Below the pieces are notes generated by a model. It did no database searches. It saw nothing but the letters and a program-made list of their open reading frames with translations, and was not told the origin of the DNA. A stretch of 64,000 nt of DNA from Kytococcus sedentarius DSM 20547. Its GTDB lineage: Bacteria > Actinomycetota > Actinomycetes > Actinomycetales > Dermatophilaceae. This document shows positions 24,962-34,294 of this stretch, piece after piece. The stretch spans positions 1,550,001 to 1,614,000 of the forward strand of contig NC_013169.1 of NCBI RefSeq assembly GCF_000023925.1, in the 5' to 3' direction. Positions within the stretch are counted from its first letter, which is position 1. Every line of letters begins with the position of its first letter. Made by a program: the position numbers and the translations under genes.

Positions 24962-26035
24962 CTAGGCGAGGGGTGGTTGGTGACCGAAACGACCCGCTGG
25001 GCCGGTCGGGGGTCGGGTCCCGAGGTGCTCCCACGCGGCGGTCGTCGCCGCCCGGCCGCGTGGGGTCCGGACGATGAATCCCTCGCGCACGAGGTAGGGC
25101 TCGGCCACGGTCTCCACGGTGTCGGCCTCCTCCCCCACGGCCACCGCCAGTGTCGTCAGGCCCACCGGCCCCCCGTCGAAGCGGTGGCACAGGGCCTCGA
25201 GCACGGCCCGGTCGAGCCGGTCGAGCCCCAGCAGGTCGACATCGAACAGCGCGAGGGCCTCGCGGGCGGCCTCGGCGGAGACCACGTGCTGGCCGTGCAC
25301 CTGCGCCCAGTCCCGCACGCGCCGCAGCAGGCGGTTGGCGATGCGGGGCGTACCCCGGGAGCGTCCCGCGATCTCGGAGATGCCCTCAGGCTCGCTCTCG
25401 ATGCCCAGCTTCACCGCGTTCCCCGCGAGGATCGTGGCCAGGTCCTCGGCCGTGTAGTAGTCGAGGTGCCCGGTGAAGCCGAAGCGGTCGCGCAGCGGCG
25501 CCGGGAGCAGGCCGGAGCGGGTGGTCGCCCCCACGACGGTGAAGGGCGGCAGCTCCAGTGGGATGGCGGTGGCCCCGGGGCCCTTGCCGACGATGACGTC
25601 GACCCGGAAGTCCTCCATGGCGAGGTAGAGCATCTCCTCGGCGGCCCGCGACATGCGGTGGATCTCGTCGAGGAAGAGCACCTCCCCCTCGGCCAGCGAG
25701 GACAGGATCGCGGCCAGGTCCCCCGCGTGTTGGATCGCCGGGCCGGAGGTGATCCGGATGGGGGCGGCCATCTCCCCCGCCACGATCATGGCCAGGGTGG
25801 TCTTGCCCAGGCCCGGCGGGCCGGAGAGCAGGATGTGGTCGGCCGGCGCCCCCCGGCGCCGCGCCGCCTCCAGCACGAGGTGGAGCTGGTCGCGCACCCG
25901 GTCCTGGCCGGCGAGGTCCGCCAGCCGCTTGGGGCGCAGCGCCGCGTCGAAGCCCGCGTCGTCCTGCCCGGCGGCCGGGTCCACGATGCGGGGCGAGCTC
26001 TCGTCGGTGCCCGAACGGTCCCAGGGGTCGCTCAC
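24962..26035 (-). CDS. ruvB: Holliday junction helicase RuvB
   Basis: 357 aa. Walker A GPPGLGKT at 72-79, Walker B LFLDEIHR, sensor GATTRSGLL, and the C-terminal winged helix ([17 protein letters not shown]). A hexameric AAA+ motor that drives branch migration with RuvA. The start ATG overlaps the ruvA stop by 4 bp. Last gene of ruvCAB. Confidence 0.97.
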   Translation of the reverse strand: MSDPWDRSGTDESSPRIVDPAAGQDDAGFDAALRPKRLADLAGQDRVRDQLHLVLEAARRRGAPADHILLSGPPGLGKTTLAMIVAGEMAAPIRITSGPAIQHAGDLAAILSSLAEGEVLFLDEIHRMSRAAEEMLYLAMEDFRVDVIVGKGPGATAIPLELPPFTVVGATTRSGLLPAPLRDRFGFTGHLDYYTAEDLATILAGNAVKLGIESEPEGISEIAGRSRGTPRIANRLLRRVRDWAQVHGQHVVSAEAAREALALFDVDLLGLDRLDRAVLEALCHRFDGGPVGLTTLAVAVGEEADTVETVAEPYLVREGFIVRTPRGRAATTAAWEHLGTRPPTGPAGRFGHQPPLA

Positions 26036-26661
26036 GAGGCCGCCTCCCGCAGGGCCTCACGCAGGAGGACGGGCAGCTCGGGTGGCGGCCCGGTGTCCTG
26101 GGCGTGCTGCTCCACGACCGTCCGCGTGGCCTTCGTGGCCTGAGCGGTGTTCCACCCCAGCCCTTCCAGGGCGTCGCGCACCTGCGGGGCCCACGCGGGC
26201 TCGGACGGGTCGCCGCCCGCCGACTGCTCGGTGGTCGTGGGTGCGGCGCCGCCACCGAGGTCCGCGGGCAGCTTGCCCACCAGCTCCAGCACCAGCCGCT
26301 GGGCGCCCTTCTTGCCGATGCCGGGCACGCTCGTCAACGCTGCGAGGTCCTCGGTGTGCACGGCCCGGGACAACTCGGCAGGACTGAGCACGGCGACCAG
26401 CGCCAGGGCCAGGCGCGGCCCCACCCCGGAGACGGACTGGACGGTCTCGAACACCTCGCGCGTGTCGGCGTCCAGGAACCCGAACAGGGTCAACGAGTCC
26501 TCGCGCACCACCAGCGAGGTCTCGAGCCGGGCCTCCTGCCCGGTACGCACCTCGGCGGCCACCTGCGGGGGCACCAGTACCCGCATGCCGACGCCGCCGA
26601 CCTCGACCACGAGGTGGTCGAGCCCCACGTGGGTGATGGTTCCGCTCAACGAGGCGATCAC
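26032..26661 (-). CDS. ruvA: Holliday junction protein RuvA
   Basis: 209 aa from GTG 26661, supported by GCAGGAGGACAC just before it. The OB-fold N-terminus ([24 protein letters not shown]) is followed by helix-hairpin-helix motifs ([34 protein letters not shown]) and the C-terminal domain III that contacts RuvB. The tetramer holds the four-way junction. It overlaps ruvC and ruvB by 4 bp on either side. Confidence 0.95.
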   Translation of the reverse strand: MIASLSGTITHVGLDHLVVEVGGVGMRVLVPPQVAAEVRTGQEARLETSLVVREDSLTLFGFLDADTREVFETVQSVSGVGPRLALALVAVLSPAELSRAVHTEDLAALTSVPGIGKKGAQRLVLELVGKLPADLGGGAAPTTTEQSAGGDPSEPAWAPQVRDALEGLGWNTAQATKATRTVVEQHAQDTGPPPELPVLLREALREAAS

Positions 26662-27284
26662 CGTGTCCTCCTGCTCCGTCGTGCCTGGTCCTGGGCCGTC
26701 TGCCACCGTGCTGCGGCCCGCTCGCGCGCCGCTGCCTGGGCGGCGAGGGCCTCGGTCATGCGGTCGGGCTCCCCCCGGCCGGTGCCTGCCGCAGCGGCCA
26801 GCTGTCGTTCGCCACCGCCGCGCCAGATCTGGGCGATCGCCAGCGCGAGGGCGTCCGCCGCGTCCGCGGGGCGGGGCGCGGCGGACAGGGAGAGGATCCG
26901 CACCACCATGGAGGTCACCTGCTCCTTGCCGGCCCGGCCGTTGCCGCAGACCGCGGCCTTCACCTCACTGGGGGTGTGCTGGCCCACCTCGATGCCGGCC
27001 CGGGCAGCCGCCACCAGGGCCACGCCGCTCGCCTGCACCGTACCCATGATCGTGCTGACGTCCGAGCGGGCGAAGATCCGCTCGACGGCCACCGCATCGG
27101 GGTCGTAGGTCTCGATCCAGTCCTCGATGCGGCGGCTCACCGACAGCAGCCGCTGCTCGGGCAGGGTGTCGGCGGACGTCCGCGCCACGTCCACGGCCAC
27201 CATCCGCAGGCTGCCGCCTCGGCGGCCCTCGACGACACCCAGGCCGCAGCGCGTCAGCCCGGGGTCGACGCCGAGGACCCGCAC
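26658..27284 (-). CDS. ruvC: Holliday junction resolvase RuvC
   Basis: 208 aa. The four catalytic acidic residues are in place: Asp7 (GVDPGLTR), Glu69 (VAVERIF), Asp141 and Asp144 (PADAADALA). The dimer cuts Holliday junctions. The last ~45 residues (Ala/Arg/Gln-rich) extend past the usual end and look disordered. It is followed by ruvA with a GTGA overlap; yebC ends just upstream, so all four genes are probably co-transcribed. Confidence 0.95.
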   Translation of the reverse strand: MRVLGVDPGLTRCGLGVVEGRRGGSLRMVAVDVARTSADTLPEQRLLSVSRRIEDWIETYDPDAVAVERIFARSDVSTIMGTVQASGVALVAAARAGIEVGQHTPSEVKAAVCGNGRAGKEQVTSMVVRILSLSAAPRPADAADALALAIAQIWRGGGERQLAAAAGTGRGEPDRMTEALAAQAAARERAAARWQTAQDQARRSRRTR

Positions 27285-27288
27285 GCGA

Positions 27289-28044
27289 TCAGTCCTCGTC
27301 CAGCTGCGCCAGCACCGCGTCCGGGACGTCGGCCGCGGCGTAGACCTCCTGCACGTCGTCGCAGTCCTCCAGCGCGTCGATCAGCCGGAACAGCTTGCGT
27401 GCCCCGTCCGCATCGAGCTCGATGGGGGTGATCGGCAGCATCTTCACGTCCGCGGAGTCGTAGTCCACGTCCGCCTGCTGCAGGGCGGTGCGCACGTCCA
27501 CCATGTCCGAGGGCTCGGTGGTGATCTCGAAGCCCTCGCCCAGGTCCGTCATCTCCTCGGCACCGGCCTCGAGCACGATCTCCATGAGCTCGTCCTCGGA
27601 CTTCTCGCCGCCGCTAACCGCGATGACACCCTTGCGGTGGAAGTTGAAGGTCACGGACCCGGAGTCGGCCATCTGCCCACCGTTGCGGGTCAGGGCCGTG
27701 CGCACCTCCATCACGGCGCGGTTCTTGTTGTCGCTGAGACACTCGATGATGAGGCCCACGCCGCCGGGTGCGTAGCCCTCGTAGGTCAGGGCCTGGTACT
27801 CGGCCCCGCCCGCCTCGGCCCCGGAGCCACGCTTGACCGCGCGCTCGATGTTGTCGTTGGGCACCGAGTTCTTCTTCGCCTTCTGGATGGCGTCGAACAG
27901 CGTCGGGTTGCCCGTGGGGTCGGCCCCGCCGGTGCGTGCCGCGACCTCGATGTTCTTGACGAGCTTGGCGAACAACTTGCCGCGCTTGGCGTCGATCGCC
28001 GCCTTCTTGTGCTTGGTGGTTGCCCACTTGGAGTGACCGGCCAC
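27289..28044 (-). CDS. yebC: YebC/TACO1-family protein
   Basis: 251 aa. The N-terminal signature [20 protein letters not shown] is invariant in the family, followed by [12 protein letters not shown] and [19 protein letters not shown]. Family members act as ribosome-associated translation factors (proline stretches) or as regulators; sequence alone does not decide which. Placement beside ruvC is conserved widely. A GGGAGCAAC site precedes the ATG. Confidence 0.95.
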   Translation of the reverse strand: MAGHSKWATTKHKKAAIDAKRGKLFAKLVKNIEVAARTGGADPTGNPTLFDAIQKAKKNSVPNDNIERAVKRGSGAEAGGAEYQALTYEGYAPGGVGLIIECLSDNKNRAVMEVRTALTRNGGQMADSGSVTFNFHRKGVIAVSGGEKSEDELMEIVLEAGAEEMTDLGEGFEITTEPSDMVDVRTALQQADVDYDSADVKMLPITPIELDADGARKLFRLIDALEDCDDVQEVYAAADVPDAVLAQLDED

Positions 28045-28214
28045 GTTGCTCCCTCAGATCGGTACGAGTTCTGGTGCGGACGGCCGCGATCGGACGAGCG
28101 CGTAGCGGCCGCGCGGACCGGGCGCACGGGAACGCAGGGTTCCTGAGCCCGGTCGGCGCGCCATCCTATCGACCCGCGCCGACACCCAGCCGCGGCAGAC
28201 CGCCCGGCGACCTC

Positions 28215-28853
28215 TCAGGCGGCAGAGCGCACCATCTGGACGAACAGCTCGTGCACGCGACGGTCGCCGGTCACCTCGGGGTGGAAGGAGGTCGCGAGCA
28301 GGTTCCCCTGCCGCACGGCCACGATGCGGTCGGCCGCCGCCTCCTTCGCGGCGTCACCGGCCACGGCCCGGTGGGGCACCCGGGCCAGGACCTCCACCCG
28401 GTCCCCCACCTGCTCCACCCACGGGGCACGGATGAACACCGCCGTCACCGGGTCGGCGTCCTCCCCCAGCACCGGCATCGACAGGTCGGTCTCGAAGGAG
28501 TCCACCTGGCGCCCGAAGGCGTTGCGCCGCACCGTCATGTCGATGCCGCCGAGGGTCTGCTGGTCGCGGTGCCCGTCAAGCACGCCGTCGGCGAGCATGA
28601 TCATGCCCGCGCACGAGCCGTAGACCGGCAGGCCGTCGGCGATGCGGTCCCGCAGCGGCGCGACCAGGCCGAACAGCCGGCAGAGCTTGTCCATGACGGT
28701 GGACTCACCCCCGGGGACGACCAGCCCGTCGATGCGGTCGACCTCCTCGGGGCGGCGCAGCCGCAGGGTGGAGGCGCCACGGGCCTCGAGGGCCTCGACG
28801 TGCTCGCGCACGTCGCCCTGGACGGCCAGGACCCCGATGAGCGGAGTCGTCAC
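28215..28853 (-). CDS. pdxT: PLP synthase glutaminase subunit PdxT
   Basis: 212 aa class-I glutamine amidotransferase. Nucleophile Cys81 in GSCAGM, and His191/Glu193 in FHPEVTGD. It releases ammonia from glutamine and feeds it to PdxS. The start overlaps the pdxS stop by 4 bp. The 170 bp downstream to yebC show no further gene. Confidence 0.95.
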   Translation of the reverse strand: MTTPLIGVLAVQGDVREHVEALEARGASTLRLRRPEEVDRIDGLVVPGGESTVMDKLCRLFGLVAPLRDRIADGLPVYGSCAGMIMLADGVLDGHRDQQTLGGIDMTVRRNAFGRQVDSFETDLSMPVLGEDADPVTAVFIRAPWVEQVGDRVEVLARVPHRAVAGDAAKEAAADRIVAVRQGNLLATSFHPEVTGDRRVHELFVQMVRSAA

Positions 28854-29746
28854 CAGCCGCGCTCGGCCAGCCGGTGCGGCTCGGCGATGCCCTCGACGTT
28901 CAGTCCGACCATGGCCTCACCCAGACCGCGGGAGACCTCGGCGATCTTGGCCGGGTCGTCGTGGAAGGTGGTGGCCTGGACGATCGCCTTGGCGCGCTCG
29001 GCCGGGTTGCCCGACTTGAAGATGCCCGAGCCCACGAACACGCCCTCGGCGCCGAGCTGCATCATCATCGCGGCGTCGGCGGGGGTGGCGATGCCGCCGG
29101 CGGTGAACAGCACGACCGGCAGCTTGCCGGCCTGCGCCACCTCCTTGACGAGCTCGTAGGGCGCCTGCAGCTCCTTGGCGGCCACGTAGAGCTCGTCCTC
29201 GGCCATCGTCGTGAGGCGACGGATCTCCGCGCGGATGGTGCGCATGTGGGTGGTCGCGTTCGAGACGTCGCCGGTGCCGGCCTCGCCCTTCGAACGGATC
29301 ATCGCGGCACCCTCGGTGATGCGGCGCAGCGCCTCGCCCAGGTTGGTGGCGCCGCAGACGAAGGGCACGTCGAAGGCGAACTTGTCGATGTGGTTCGCGT
29401 AGTCGGCGGGGGTCAGCACCTCGGACTCGTCCACATAGTCGACGCCCAGGGACTGCAGCACCTGCGCCTCGACGAAGTGACCGATGCGTGCCTTGGCCAT
29501 GACCGGGATGGAGACGGCGTCGATGATCCCGTCGATGAGGTCCGGGTCGCTCATGCGCGCCACACCGCCCTGGGTGCGGATGTCGGCCGGGACGCGCTCC
29601 AGAGCCATCACCGCCACGGCGCCGGCATCCTCGGCGATGCGGGCCTGCTCGGCGGTGACCACATCCATGATCACGCCACCCTTGAGCATCTCGGCCATGC
29701 CGCGCTTCACACGGGCGGTGCCGGTGGTCGGGTTCTGCTCAGTCAC
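28850..29746 (-). CDS. pdxS: PLP synthase subunit PdxS
   Basis: 298 aa from GTG 29746. TIM barrel with Lys85 in VMAKARIGH (Schiff-base lysine) and Asp28 in [14 protein letters not shown]. Further core motifs are ESEVLTPAD and the phosphate-binding [11 protein letters not shown]. It makes pyridoxal 5'-phosphate from ribose 5-phosphate, glyceraldehyde 3-phosphate and ammonia, as a 12-mer with PdxT. An earlier in-frame start would add 18 residues not seen in the family; AAAGGCAC before the GTG is a weak ribosome site. Confidence 0.96.
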   Translation of the reverse strand: MTEQNPTTGTARVKRGMAEMLKGGVIMDVVTAEQARIAEDAGAVAVMALERVPADIRTQGGVARMSDPDLIDGIIDAVSIPVMAKARIGHFVEAQVLQSLGVDYVDESEVLTPADYANHIDKFAFDVPFVCGATNLGEALRRITEGAAMIRSKGEAGTGDVSNATTHMRTIRAEIRRLTTMAEDELYVAAKELQAPYELVKEVAQAGKLPVVLFTAGGIATPADAAMMMQLGAEGVFVGSGIFKSGNPAERAKAIVQATTFHDDPAKIAEVSRGLGEAMVGLNVEGIAEPHRLAERGW

Positions 29747-29803
29747 GTCGGTGTGCCTTTCGGTGTACGGGGAGGCGGCTCCCGGGACGGGGAGCGCCAC
29801 GGA

Positions 29804-30439
29804 TCAGTCTACGGGGCGCCCCTCACCGCCGGGCCGCAAGTGAGGCACGTCGTCCTCCACCTGCAGCAGCTCCGGGCGCGGGGCGCCGCGCTCGACCCCC
29901 AGCAGGCGCACCGCACGACCGGACAGCAGCGGCCGGGTCGACTGCACCACCTCGTTGTGCCGCAGGCGCAGGGCGTGCACGCGCTCGGAGGCCAGGGCCA
30001 GGGCCCGCTTGGCCGACTGGCTCTGCGGTCCGGTCGACCCGTCCTCGTCGGCGCCCCCGTGCCGCGAGTGGAAGGCCCGGCGCAGGGCCTCGGTGAGGTG
30101 CTCCTCGGCCTCCAGGCGCTCGGGGCCCAGCAGGTCCCCCTCGGCCCCGCCGTCACAGGCGTCCAGGACGTCTCCGATGGTGCGCAGCACAATCACGGAG
30201 CTGGACGGGTCCAGGCAGCCCAGCCCGACGAACTCGCGGGCAGCGAGCGCTCGCCGCATGAGCGCAGCGTCCAGGGCGGCCCGGGAGGCCTCGATGCGGG
30301 CACGCGCCTCCCGCGCCCGGCCGGCGGCGCGGGAGCGCCACAGCCACAACGCACCGGCCGCGAGCACGAGCAGGCCTGCGAGCGCCCCGACACCCAGCGC
30401 CTCCACCCACCCCACGGGGTTCAGGTCAGCGGCCCTCAT
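29804..30439 (-). CDS. Single-pass membrane protein, LemA-like topology
   Basis: 211 aa. A membrane helix near the N-terminus (about 14-35, GVGALAGLLVLAAGALWLW) is followed by a long Arg/Ala/Glu-rich helical region (REARARIEASRAALDAALMR) and then a variable Asp/Glu-containing tail. The arrangement resembles LemA-type proteins, but key LemA motifs are not clear, so I leave the function open. The start overlaps the pimA stop by 4 bp (ATGA). Proteins of similar size occupy this slot between pimA and pdxS in related genomes. Confidence 0.7.
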   Translation of the reverse strand: MRAADLNPVGWVEALGVGALAGLLVLAAGALWLWRSRAAGRAREARARIEASRAALDAALMRRALAAREFVGLGCLDPSSSVIVLRTIGDVLDACDGGAEGDLLGPERLEAEEHLTEALRRAFHSRHGGADEDGSTGPQSQSAKRALALASERVHALRLRHNEVVQSTRPLLSGRAVRLLGVERGAPRPELLQVEDDVPHLRPGGEGRPVD

Positions 30440-31632
30440 CGTCCCTCCACCTCGTCGTAGACACCCATGACCTCCTGTCCCACCACCTGCCAGTCGAAGC
30501 GGGCGGCGCGCGCCCGGCCGGCCTGCCGCATCCTCTCCCGCAGGGGCGGGTCGAGCACGACGTCCTCGAGCACGCGGGCGAGGTCGGCGGCGTCCCCGGC
30601 CCGGAAATGCCGGCCAGCGCCCTGCAGCACGGAGACGTACGCGGGCAGGTCGCTGGCCACCACCGGGGCGCCGGCCGCCATGGCCTCCACCAGCGTGATG
30701 CCGAAGTTCTCGCCCGTCACCTGCGGGGCGACCATCACGGTGACGCTGCGCATGAGGGAGGCCTTGTCCTGCTCGGAGAGCTCGCCCAGCCACACGATGG
30801 TGGTGCGGAACTCCGGGAAGTCCCGCTCGACCATGCTGCGCGCCTCGACCTGGCCCGGCCCGGCGACGAACACGCGGGCACCGGGCGTGCGTCGGACGAT
30901 GCCGGGCAGCGCCTGCAGCAGCTGCGACAACCCCTTGCGGTGCTCGCTGGACCGCCCGATGAAGGCGAGGGTGGGCCGCCCGGGGCCCTCGGCCCACGGT
31001 GCCCGGGGCGCGGGGTCGGTGAAGCGGTGCACCCGCACACCGGTGGGGATCACCCACGGGTCCACCCCGAGGCACTCGCGCACCGAGTCCCGGGTCCCGG
31101 GTGAGACGGCGATCGAGGCAGCCAGCGGCGCGAGGACCTCCCGGACCAGGGGCAGCACCTGCCGCACGGCGTGACCGGGCGTGAGCGAGTTGTGGAAGGT
31201 GGCCACCAGAGGCAACCGGTCACCCACGACGTCCGCAGCGGTCAAGGACAGGCTCGGGGCCAGCGGCTCGTGGAGGTGCAGCAAGCTCGGCGCCGTGGTC
31301 CGCACCCAGGCCTCTACCGCTCGTCGCGGCAGCTGGCCGGAGGTGACGTGCGAGGCCGACCCGACGTAGGGCACCCGCAGGGCGCCCGGCACGACCGTGA
31401 GCCCCACGCCGTCGACCAGTCCCCAGGCCCCGGCTGCGACCGGTTCGAGTGGTGCGTCGGCGTCTGCACGCGCGGCGCTGCGCAGGGCCGCGCCCGAGCC
31501 GGTCACCGGGGCCAGCACGCTGACCCGGTGCCCCTCCGCCTGCAGGGCCCCCGCCAGGTCTCGCACGTGCGCCTGGACCCCCCCGGGGACGTCCACCGGG
31601 AAGGGGCACACCAAGCCGATGTGGCGCGTCAC
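30436..31632 (-). CDS. pimA: Phosphatidylinositol mannosyltransferase PimA-like
   Basis: 398 aa GT4 glycosyltransferase from GTG 31632 (overlaps the pgsA stop). The N-terminal Rossmann half has IGLVCPFPVDVPGGVQAHV, the donor half IGRSSEHRKGLSQLLQALP and GENFGITLVEAMAAGAPVVA with the retaining-enzyme EX7E motif. PimA transfers mannose from GDP-mannose to phosphatidylinositol at the inner membrane, the first step of PIM synthesis. The position directly after the PI-phosphate synthase gene supports the call. The acyltransferase normally between the two genes is missing. Confidence 0.88.
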   Translation of the reverse strand: MTRHIGLVCPFPVDVPGGVQAHVRDLAGALQAEGHRVSVLAPVTGSGAALRSAARADADAPLEPVAAGAWGLVDGVGLTVVPGALRVPYVGSASHVTSGQLPRRAVEAWVRTTAPSLLHLHEPLAPSLSLTAADVVGDRLPLVATFHNSLTPGHAVRQVLPLVREVLAPLAASIAVSPGTRDSVRECLGVDPWVIPTGVRVHRFTDPAPRAPWAEGPGRPTLAFIGRSSEHRKGLSQLLQALPGIVRRTPGARVFVAGPGQVEARSMVERDFPEFRTTIVWLGELSEQDKASLMRSVTVMVAPQVTGENFGITLVEAMAAGAPVVASDLPAYVSVLQGAGRHFRAGDAADLARVLEDVVLDPPLRERMRQAGRARAARFDWQVVGQEVMGVYDEVEGR

Positions 31633-32273
31633 GCCACCTCCCGGCGGACGGCGGCCGCGCGCTGCGCCACCGTGACGGCCCCCAGGAGGGTGAGGACCCC
31701 CATCGCCACGGTCAGCGCGGCGTGCGGCAGCCCCAGCCCGACCAGGCCGGTCGTGACCAGGACGAGCAGCAGGCGCTCGGCCCGCTCGGCGATCCCGATG
31801 TCGGCCCGCACCCCTAGGCCCTCGGCGCGGGCACGGACGTAGCTCACCAAGAACCCGACGACCAGGCCGCTGAGGGTGAGCACCCCCAGGAGGGTGGCGT
31901 GGTCCGCGGACAGCGGCGCCTCGGTTCCCTCCGCGGCGGAGCGCAGCGCCCACCAGGCGATGCCGAGCAGCACCGCCGCGTCACCGACGCGGTCACAGGT
32001 GGAGTCCAGGAAGGCCCCCCAGGCGCTCGTGCGCTGCTGCTGGCGGGCCATCGCACCGTCCAGGAGGTCCGACAGGACGAACACCGTGACAACGAGCGTG
32101 CCGGCCAGGAACTGCCCCCGCGGGAAGAACCACAGGGCCGAGGCCACCACGCCCACCGTGCCCAGGACCGTCACCGCATCGGGCCCCACACCGGCGCGCA
32201 ACAGGGTGCGCGCCGCGGGGTCGACGACGCGCGCGAGCGCGGGACGGGCATGACGGTTCAACATGGCGGGCAC
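31629..32273 (-). CDS. pgsA: PI-phosphate synthase (CDP-alcohol phosphatidyltransferase)
   Basis: 214 aa integral membrane protein. The CDP-alcohol signature is complete: Asp69-x2-Asp72-Gly-x2-Ala-Arg, then Gly86-x3-Asp90-x3-Asp94 (SDLLDGAMAR ... WGAFLDSTCDR). About six helices. In actinobacteria the enzyme at this locus joins CDP-diacylglycerol to inositol 1-phosphate to give PI-phosphate. Met4 is an alternative start. It overlaps pimA by 4 bp. Confidence 0.88.
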   Translation of the reverse strand: MPAMLNRHARPALARVVDPAARTLLRAGVGPDAVTVLGTVGVVASALWFFPRGQFLAGTLVVTVFVLSDLLDGAMARQQQRTSAWGAFLDSTCDRVGDAAVLLGIAWWALRSAAEGTEAPLSADHATLLGVLTLSGLVVGFLVSYVRARAEGLGVRADIGIAERAERLLLVLVTTGLVGLGLPHAALTVAMGVLTLLGAVTVAQRAAAVRREVA

Positions 32274-32444
32274 AGACTAGTCGCCGCGGAGACGCTCCCG
32301 GACGGGCCGGGATGTGACATGACGGGCACTGAGCGGATGTGCGGGACAAAGGTGTTCGCAGCGACTAGGGTTGACCACGAGCGCCCTCTTGTCGCACACC
32401 TGCGGCGCACCCCCACTCGAGGGCACTGACGAAAGGAGTCCGCT

Positions 32445-32711
32445 ATGTGGACCATCATCGCTTGGGTCGTCGTCGGCGGCATCGCCGGCTGGATCGCCTC
32501 CAAGATCATGGGTACGGATGCCTCCATGGGCATTCCGGCCAACATCATCGTCGGCGTCATCGGCGCCGCGCTGTTCGGCTTCCTGTGGAACCTGCTCTTC
32601 GCTGACGGCAACTTCATGGACGACCCGTTCAGCATCCCGAGCTTCCTGGCCTCCATCGTGGGCGCCTGCCTGCTGCTGTTCATCGTGGGCAAGGTCACCG
32701 GTCGCCGCTGA
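32445..32711 (+). CDS. GlsB/YeaQ/YmgE-family stress membrane protein
   Basis: 88 aa with three membrane helices (IIAWVVVGGIAGWIASKIMG; IPANIIVGVIGAALFGFLW; FLASIVGACLLLFIVGKV). The GGIAGWIASKI start is the family hallmark. Members are small Gly-rich inner-membrane proteins tied to envelope stress; the mechanism is unknown. AAAGGAGT lies 7 bp before the ATG, and a possible -35 TTGACC sits at 32371. The gene is on the opposite strand and splits the usual HIT-pgsA neighbourhood. Confidence 0.9.
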   Translation: MWTIIAWVVVGGIAGWIASKIMGTDASMGIPANIIVGVIGAALFGFLWNLLFADGNFMDDPFSIPSFLASIVGACLLLFIVGKVTGRR

Positions 32712-32725
32712 CCCTCCCCGGAGCG

Positions 32726-32760
32726 AAGGGCCCCGTCGGACTCGTCCGGCGGGGCCCTTT
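32726..32760 (+). terminator. Rho-independent terminator after the GlsB-like gene
   Basis: aagggccccg (32726-32735) pairs with cggggccctt (32750-32759), ending in ttt. The inner bases tcggactcgtccgg extend the stem. It probably also serves the convergent HIT gene. Confidence 0.85.
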
Positions 32761-32796
32761 CGTGTGCCCTGCGCCGTCCGGTGGGGGCCAGGTGGC

Positions 32797-33360
32797 TCAG
32801 GGCGCCGGCTCCTCGGCGTGGTCCCCCCAGGCCTCGGCGAGTGCGGCACGCGTGTCCTCCAGCAGCTGCGGCACCGCCTTCGTCCGGGCCACGATGGGGA
32901 AGAAGTTCGCGTCCCCGGCCCACCGCGGGACCACGTGCTGGTGCAGGTGCTCGGCGACCCCGGCGCCGGCGATCGCCCCCTGGTTCATACCCAGGTTGAA
33001 GCCGTGGCACCCGGAGACGGCCCGCACGGTGCGCAGGGCCTGTCGGGTCAGGGCCGTGAACTCGGCCAGCGCGTCGCCCGCGAGGTCCAGGTACTCCGGC
33101 ACGTGCTCGTAGGGGCAGACCAGCAGGTGGCCGGGGTTGTACGGAAAGAGGTTCATGGCCACGAAGCAGTGCTCACCGCGCGCGACGATCAGCCCGTCGG
33201 CATCGCTGCGCCGGGGGTTGTCGCAGAAGGGACAGCCCGCCGGCTCGCCCCCGCGCGAGGGGTTCGCCTCGAGGTAGGCCATCCGGTGGGGCACCCACAG
33301 GCGTTGGAAGCCGTCGGGGACGCCGGGGAGGTCGGCCGCTGACTCGGGGAGCTCGCTCAT
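32797..33360 (-). CDS. HIT-domain hydrolase/phosphorylase
   Basis: 187 aa. The histidine triad HLHQHVV has His138, His140 and His142, and a zinc-type CPFC sits at 43-46. The sequence is close to actinobacterial HIT proteins beside thrS (Rv2613c type), reported to act as diadenosine tetraphosphate phosphorylase. Actual substrate here is inferred from that kinship. The order thrS, HIT, pgsA is kept except for the inserted GlsB-like and NlpC/P60 genes. Confidence 0.9.
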   Translation of the reverse strand: MSELPESAADLPGVPDGFQRLWVPHRMAYLEANPSRGGEPAGCPFCDNPRRSDADGLIVARGEHCFVAMNLFPYNPGHLLVCPYEHVPEYLDLAGDALAEFTALTRQALRTVRAVSGCHGFNLGMNQGAIAGAGVAEHLHQHVVPRWAGDANFFPIVARTKAVPQLLEDTRAALAEAWGDHAEEPAP

Positions 33361-33469
33361 GGGTGGAGCCTAGTCATCCCCCGGTCGCGGCCCTTCCGCC
33401 GCCCCGCGCCCTCAGCGCCTTCGAAAACCATTCTGTCACTGTGATTTTCGCTGGGCATCCACCCTGGGG

Positions 33470-33498
33470 TTGATCTCCCTGCCGATCTGTCCTACGTT
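33470..33498 (+). promoter_or_regulatory. Sigma-A-type promoter for the riboswitch/NlpC gene
   Basis: -35 ttgatc (33470-33475), 17-bp spacer, -10 tacgtt (33493-33498). Transcription would begin near 33505, just before the riboswitch fold. Good spacing, but matched only by eye. Confidence 0.55.
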
Positions 33499-33506
33499 GA
33501 GCCCGC

Positions 33507-33702
33507 CCTCGTTCCCTTGCGGGGGTGGCGATGACCCGCTGAGTCCCACCATGTCGTCGCTGGTGTCCGACGAAAGTCGATGGTGGGAACGGAGCACCCA
33601 ATCCCGACGACCTCCAGTCGTCTTGGGGTGAAGCCAGATGTCCCTCTGGCCGGTTTCACAGGAGCCGAACCCGACAGGTCATGCTTCGCAAGCGATCCTG
33701 AG
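33507..33702 (+). ncRNA. c-di-AMP riboswitch (ydaO/yuaA type)
   Basis: The 5' leader holds the conserved blocks of this class in order: cgctgagtccc (33533 region), gatggtgggaacgg and acccaat, cttggggtgaagcc, then gagccgaacccgacagg followed by a short hairpin (tcatgcttcgcaagcga) just before the gene. In actinobacteria this class often controls cell-wall hydrolases, and the downstream gene here is an NlpC/P60 protein. Ligand binding turns expression off in the known examples. This accounts for the 349-bp gap between the HIT gene and the NlpC gene. Confidence 0.88.
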
Positions 33703-33709
33703 ATCCCTC

Positions 33710-34198
33710 ATGTCTGCAACGACCTTTGAAATCCCTGCTGTCGTCAACCGTCGCACGATGCTGACCGGTGCGGCCGCCGCGGCCGGTGCCACCGCCCTCA
33801 CCGTGGGTGGCGCCTCCGACGCCAACGCCATGACGCAGTCCTTCCGCCGTTCCATCTACCGCACCGCGCGGACCCGCGAGGGCTACCCCTACGTGTACGG
33901 CGCCGAGGGCCCCTACTCCTTCGACTGCTCCGGCCTGGTGCAGTGGGCCCACGCCCGCCACGGCATCACGCTGCCGCGCACGGCCACCACGCAGTACCGC
34001 CGCGCCCGCGCCATCTCGAAGCGCTACGCCACGCTGGGCGACATGCTCTTCATCGGCAACTACAACCACGCCTCGCACGTCGGCTTCTACGTGCCGTGGA
34101 ACGGCCGCGACTACATCTTCCACTCCCCGCGTCCGGGCCGTCGCGTCGTGTGCGACCGCATCTGGACCTGGCGCTACACCACCCGCCGCTTCTACTGA
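33710..34198 (+). CDS. Tat-exported NlpC/P60 peptidase
   Basis: 162 aa. A twin-arginine-type signal (NRRTMLTGA at 13-21, hydrophobic run to about 36, AxA-like site SDANA) precedes a minimal NlpC/P60 domain. Catalytic Cys73 lies in FDCSGLVQWA, His123 in ASHVGFY and a third polar residue near YIFHSP (His138). Such enzymes cut peptide stems in peptidoglycan outside the cell. No binding or spacer domain is present, so this is a very short version. Controlled by the c-di-AMP riboswitch upstream and ended by the strong terminator at 34236. Confidence 0.9.
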   Translation: MSATTFEIPAVVNRRTMLTGAAAAAGATALTVGGASDANAMTQSFRRSIYRTARTREGYPYVYGAEGPYSFDCSGLVQWAHARHGITLPRTATTQYRRARAISKRYATLGDMLFIGNYNHASHVGFYVPWNGRDYIFHSPRPGRRVVCDRIWTWRYTTRRFY

Positions 34199-34235
34199 GC
34201 AGCGGTCCGCTCCCCCGCGGGAGCGAGTGACTGAC

Positions 34236-34271
34236 CCGAGGGGCCGACACGCGAACGTGTCGGCCCCTCGG
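34236..34271 (+). terminator. Terminator after the NlpC/P60 gene
   Basis: A perfect 15-bp stem (34236-34250 with 34257-34271) closes a 6-nt loop, gcgaac. It sits between convergent genes and likely also stops thrS read-through. Confidence 0.85.
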
Positions 34272-34294
34272 TCGTGTCTCCGGCGCCGCGCTCC

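Noticed and set aside
32258-33010. Minus frame opposite the GlsB-like gene
   Set aside because: No start context or motif; the + strand membrane protein has a clear ribosome site and family signature.
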